Position numbers and translations under genes: made by a program
NCBI GenBank assembly: GCA_029555885.1
Contig: JAKPQT010000410.1
Coordinates: 1-7,673 of the forward strand
Reading direction: 5' to 3'
DNA from: Chloroflexota bacterium
GTDB taxonomy: Bacteria > Chloroflexota > Anaerolineae > CG2-30-64-16
Length of the DNA: 7,673 bases
Shown: one piece after another, positions 5,548 to 7,673 of the stretch
Numbering within the stretch: position 1 is the stretch's first letter
Layout of the letters: each line of letters starts with the position of its first letter
The notes under the pieces: generated by a model
Told to the model about the DNA's origin: nothing
Seen by the model: the letters and a program-made list of their open reading frames with translations, nothing else
The model's database searches: none

Positions 5548-5659
5548 CTCCTCTCCTGTTCACCTCCTCTCCTGTTCACCTCCTCTCCTGTTCACCTCCT
5601 CTCCTGTTCACCTCTTCACCTCTTCACCGGCTCACCCCGTCACCTTGTCACCTTGTCAG
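5548..5659. repeat. Tandem array of 14 degenerate 8-bp units (consensus CTNNTCAC)
   Basis: The 112 bp divide exactly into fourteen octamers. Four copies of the pair CTCCTCTC-CTGTTCAC (a perfect 16-bp repeat) are followed by CTCTTCAC twice, then CGGCTCAC, CCCGTCAC, CTTGTCAC and CTTGTCAG. The left half is homogeneous, suggesting recent slippage or duplication; the right half has diverged. The strand shown is strongly pyrimidine-rich. The -35 box of the dehydratase promoter lies in unit 13. It is not a CRISPR array because there are no unique spacers. Copy number could vary between strains. Confidence 0.9.
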
Positions 5660-5673
5660 CGAAGTGCTAGAAT
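5645..5673 (+). promoter_or_regulatory. Promoter of the dehydratase gene, -35 inside the tandem array
   Basis: TTGTCA (5645-5650), a 17-bp spacer and TAGAAT (5668-5673) form a near-consensus sigma-70 promoter, with TGC just before the -10 making it extended. The -35 box is part of repeat unit 13. The predicted start is near 5680, giving a leader of about 57 nt. Confidence 0.7.
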
Positions 5674-5736
5674 CTTCACCGTACCTCCGGGCCGAGGCCC
5701 CTTCTGCACACATCCTGCCATCTGGAGAGCCTTCCC

Positions 5737-7044
5737 ATGTCCAACTCGTTACCTGCAAGCGAACCCATTGCGGGCCAGCCTCTGGCTGATAACCGGCTCG
5801 CGACGGCGGAAGCCAGTGCCATCAAAGCGACCTACCGCCGCAAGGCCTTCCCGCTGCATATCACCGATGTCCGCTGTGCCATCATCGGGCAGAATCCGGT
5901 CATCCGCATCACGACCGACGAGGACATCACCGGCTGGGGCGAGGCCGAAAACCCGAAGCACTACCTCAAGCCGCATGTCGAATTCTACAAGCCCTACATC
6001 CTGGGCGAGGACCCAACCAACGTCGAGCGCGTCATGCAGCGCATCCGACGGCTGGGCAGCTTCAAGCCGTGGGGCAGCGCAGTCAGCGCCATCGAGATGG
6101 CCCTGTGGGACATCGCGGGCAAGGCCGCCGGGCTGCCCGTGTACAAGTTGCTGGGCGGCAAAGTGCGCGACCACGTGCGCGTGTACAACGGCGGCATTCG
6201 CTTCCCCATGACCGGCTCCAGTCCTCAGGACTACGCCGACGATGTCGCGAAGATGAAGGCCAGCCCCGAGCGTTTCAGCATCATCAAGAGCAGCATCAGC
6301 TTCCACAGCGCCACGCTGTACAACCATCCCGAGCTGACCTACGGGGATGTGCGCCGCGGCTTTCCCCACCCCAACCGCGGGCCGCTGACCGAGCGCGGCC
6401 TGAAGCACATGGTCGCGTGCGTTGAGGCCATGAAGGCGGTGCTGGGCGACGAGGTCGGGCTGGCGCTCGACTGCGGCCCCGGCTGGCTGCCGACCGACGC
6501 GCTGCGCCTGGCGAAGGCCGTGGAGCCGCTCAACGTCATGTGGCTGGAGGACATGCTCACCGGCGACTACACACCCTATGTGCAGGCCGATGTCTACCGC
6601 GATGTGACGCAGGCCACCTCCACGCCTATCCACACGGGCGAGCAAATCTACCTCCGCCATAACTTCCGGGAGCTGATCGAAACCCACGCGGTGAACATCG
6701 TCGGGCCGGACCCGGCGGACGTCGGCGGCATTGCGGAGCTCAAGTGGATTGCGGAGTACGCCGACCTGCACGGCATCCTGATGGCTCCCCACGGGATCTT
6801 CGACGGGCTGATCGGGCTCGCCGCGCTCGTGCAGGTCTGCGCGACTATGCCCGACAACTACATCGCGTTCGAGTATCCTGTCGGCAAGCCGGCCTGGTGG
6901 TACGACATCGTGGACGGGCTGCCCAACCCCATCGTCAAGGACAGCCTGATCGAGGTGTGGGACACGCCGGGCCTGGGCGTCGAGTTGAACCCCGATCGCG
7001 CCAGCGCGTACCTGTCGGCAGACGACCAGGGATTCTTTGACTGA
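5737..7044 (+). CDS. Enolase-superfamily protein (mandelate racemase/muconate lactonizing type), probable acid-sugar dehydratase
   Basis: A 435-residue cytoplasmic enzyme of the mandelate racemase group, which removes a proton next to a carboxylate; most bacterial members dehydrate aldonic or aldaric acids to 2-keto-3-deoxy acids. The capping domain covers about 40-150 and the barrel follows. Magnesium ligands can be placed as D245 (LALDCGPGW), E271 (WLEDML) and E302 (HTGEQ). The His-Asp dyad fits D325 (GPDPADVGGI) and H352 (MAPHG). The beta-2 site reads IIKSSI: K184 is kept but the second lysine of a KxK motif is S186. E379 (AFEYP) follows the barrel. About 37 extra low-complexity residues precede the first strand (FPLHITDV); no better start is visible, and GGAG at 5724-5727 supports the ATG at 5737. 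It probably forms an operon with the RraA-like gene 83 bp downstream. Substrate is not identifiable from sequence alone. Confidence 0.92.
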   Translation: MSNSLPASEPIAGQPLADNRLATAEASAIKATYRRKAFPLHITDVRCAIIGQNPVIRITTDEDITGWGEAENPKHYLKPHVEFYKPYILGEDPTNVERVMQRIRRLGSFKPWGSAVSAIEMALWDIAGKAAGLPVYKLLGGKVRDHVRVYNGGIRFPMTGSSPQDYADDVAKMKASPERFSIIKSSISFHSATLYNHPELTYGDVRRGFPHPNRGPLTERGLKHMVACVEAMKAVLGDEVGLALDCGPGWLPTDALRLAKAVEPLNVMWLEDMLTGDYTPYVQADVYRDVTQATSTPIHTGEQIYLRHNFRELIETHAVNIVGPDPADVGGIAELKWIAEYADLHGILMAPHGIFDGLIGLAALVQVCATMPDNYIAFEYPVGKPAWWYDIVDGLPNPIVKDSLIEVWDTPGLGVELNPDRASAYLSADDQGFFD

Positions 7045-7054
7045 TAGATGCCTC

Positions 7055-7105
7055 AGAAACCCGTTTTCTACGGTGAAGCGAAGCTTCACACGAAAACGGG
7101 TTTCT
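7055..7105. repeat. Long stem-loop between the dehydratase and RraA-like genes
   Basis: AGAAACCCGTTTTC (7055-7068) is the exact complement of GAAAACGGGTTTCT (7092-7105). Inside, GTGAAGC (7073-7079) pairs with GCTTCAC (7083-7089) around GAA. The total is 21 pairs with one small internal loop. No T-run follows, so termination is doubtful. It ends nine bases before the next Shine-Dalgarno (7115-7120). It resembles a REP-type dispersed palindrome or an intercistronic stabiliser that sets the relative expression of the two genes. Confidence 0.88.
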
Positions 7106-7127
7106 CGACAAGATAAGGAGAGCGCCA

Positions 7128-7673
7128 ATGCACTTCAACTCGCGCAACGACATCATCCAGCTCACCCCGCTTTGGACAGGCGAGCGGTTTGACGACGGGC
7201 GACCCCGCGTCTCCGATGACATCCTACGTCGGATGCAGTACGTCACCACGGAAGAGGCCTGGGGCGTCTGCTGGAACAAGGGCTATCAGTTCCAGTTCGA
7301 AGGCGACTGGACCAACCTGCACCCGGAGAGGATACTCGTGGGTCGCGCAGTGACCGGCGTGTTCGTGCCCCGCCGGCCCGACCTGCACGACTATCTGATG
7401 CAGATGGGCCACACCGAAGAGGGGCGCATCGGGGAGATGAACTCCTGGGTCATCCAGACGCTCGTCAAGGACGATGCCATCGTCATTGACCTGTTCGGCA
7501 AGATCTACAAGGGCACATATTCGGGGGGCAATCTCTCCACGGCCATCGCCTCCCGCACGCAACGGGGCCAGGTCATCTACGGCGGCATCCGCGACGCGCA
7601 ACAGATCCTGGAGATTCCGAATCTCGCGACCTTCTGCAAGGGCATCGACCCGACCGGCATCGCCGACGTGACG
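7128..7673 (+). CDS. RraA-like / HMG-CHA aldolase family protein (partial, 3' end outside window)
   Basis: The first 182 codons of a protein in the family that includes RraA (an RNase E inhibitor) and class II 4-hydroxy-4-methyl-2-oxoglutarate aldolase, which cleaves to give pyruvate. The family core is visible: DDAIVIDLFGKI (115-126), the loop YSGGNLSTAIASRTQRG (131-147), and GGIRD (152-156), where R155 and D156 match the substrate-binding Arg and metal-binding Asp of the aldolases. About 35 residues precede the usual family start (here VTTEEAWG, from 39). The ATG at 7128 has AAGGAG (7115-7120) seven bases upstream. It sits 83 bp after the dehydratase, probably in one operon, which favours an aldolase role on a keto-deoxy acid over RNase E control. 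No stop is reached before the window ends. Family membership is firm; function is inferred. Confidence 0.9.
   Translation, partial: MHFNSRNDIIQLTPLWTGERFDDGRPRVSDDILRRMQYVTTEEAWGVCWNKGYQFQFEGDWTNLHPERILVGRAVTGVFVPRRPDLHDYLMQMGHTEEGRIGEMNSWVIQTLVKDDAIVIDLFGKIYKGTYSGGNLSTAIASRTQRGQVIYGGIRDAQQILEIPNLATFCKGIDPTGIADVT

Noticed and set aside
5548..5659. CRISPR array
   Set aside because: The units are 8 bp in perfect register without unique spacers, so it is a simple tandem repeat.
5441..6211. 256-codon plus-strand frame across the tandem repeat into the dehydratase
   Set aside because: It translates the octamer repeat and then a shifted frame of the dehydratase, with no domain.
5749..7128. 459-codon open frame on the minus strand opposite the dehydratase
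   Set aside because: It is nearly an exact antisense mirror of the dehydratase, has no recognisable domain, and the plus frame carries all enolase-superfamily ligands.

Overview
The window looks like a piece of chromosome from a GC-rich bacterium. The genes are tight and strongly GC-biased at third codon positions, while the gaps carry sigma-70-type promoters, Shine-Dalgarno sites and many short palindromes or 8-bp-periodic repeats. The gene content and these TTCAC- and ATTCG-type intergenic repeats suggest an environmental Chloroflexota (Anaerolineae-like) genome. This is an inference from memory of such genomes; no phylogenetic marker was tested. I see no transposase, integrase, phage gene, CRISPR array or defence system.

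Layout, left to right. (1) 1-1620, minus: the first 540 codons of a glycogen branching enzyme (glgB), cut by the window edge just before its third catalytic residue. (2) 1621-2252: about 630 bp without a protein gene. It holds the glgB promoter, a cluster of ATTCG repeats, a consensus promoter at 1936-1963, a run of hairpins, a possible Rho-independent terminator and a second promoter. It may encode a structured leader or a small RNA. (3) 2253-3179, plus: a YitT-family membrane protein. (4) 3225-3296, plus: tRNA-Gly(CCC), with its own consensus promoter overlapping the upstream stop codon and its own terminator. (5) 3412-4863, minus: a GH13 neopullulanase/cyclomaltodextrinase-type enzyme, with a terminator facing the tRNA terminator. 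(6) 4958-5332, minus: a small single-domain cupin, separated from the GH13 gene by a large hairpin. (7) 5333-5736: a divergent promoter region containing a perfect palindrome and a 14-unit, 8-bp tandem array that supplies the -35 box of the next gene. (8) 5737-7044, plus: an enolase-superfamily (mandelate racemase-like) acid-sugar dehydratase candidate. (9) 7128 to the window end, plus: an RraA/HMG-aldolase-like protein, cut by the edge.

How the genes may work together. glgB and the GH13 hydrolase both act on alpha-1,4/1,6-glucans, one adding branches and the other degrading maltodextrins, so the left half has an alpha-glucan storage theme. The right half pairs a sugar-acid dehydratase candidate with an aldolase-fold protein. 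This fits dehydration of an aldonate or aldarate to a 2-keto-3-deoxy acid followed by retro-aldol cleavage. The substrate cannot be read from the sequence.

I found no convincing new multi-gene system. The points most worth a second look are the structured RNA candidate upstream of the yitT-like gene, the uncharacterised dehydratase/RraA pair, and the promoter embedded in a tandem repeat.
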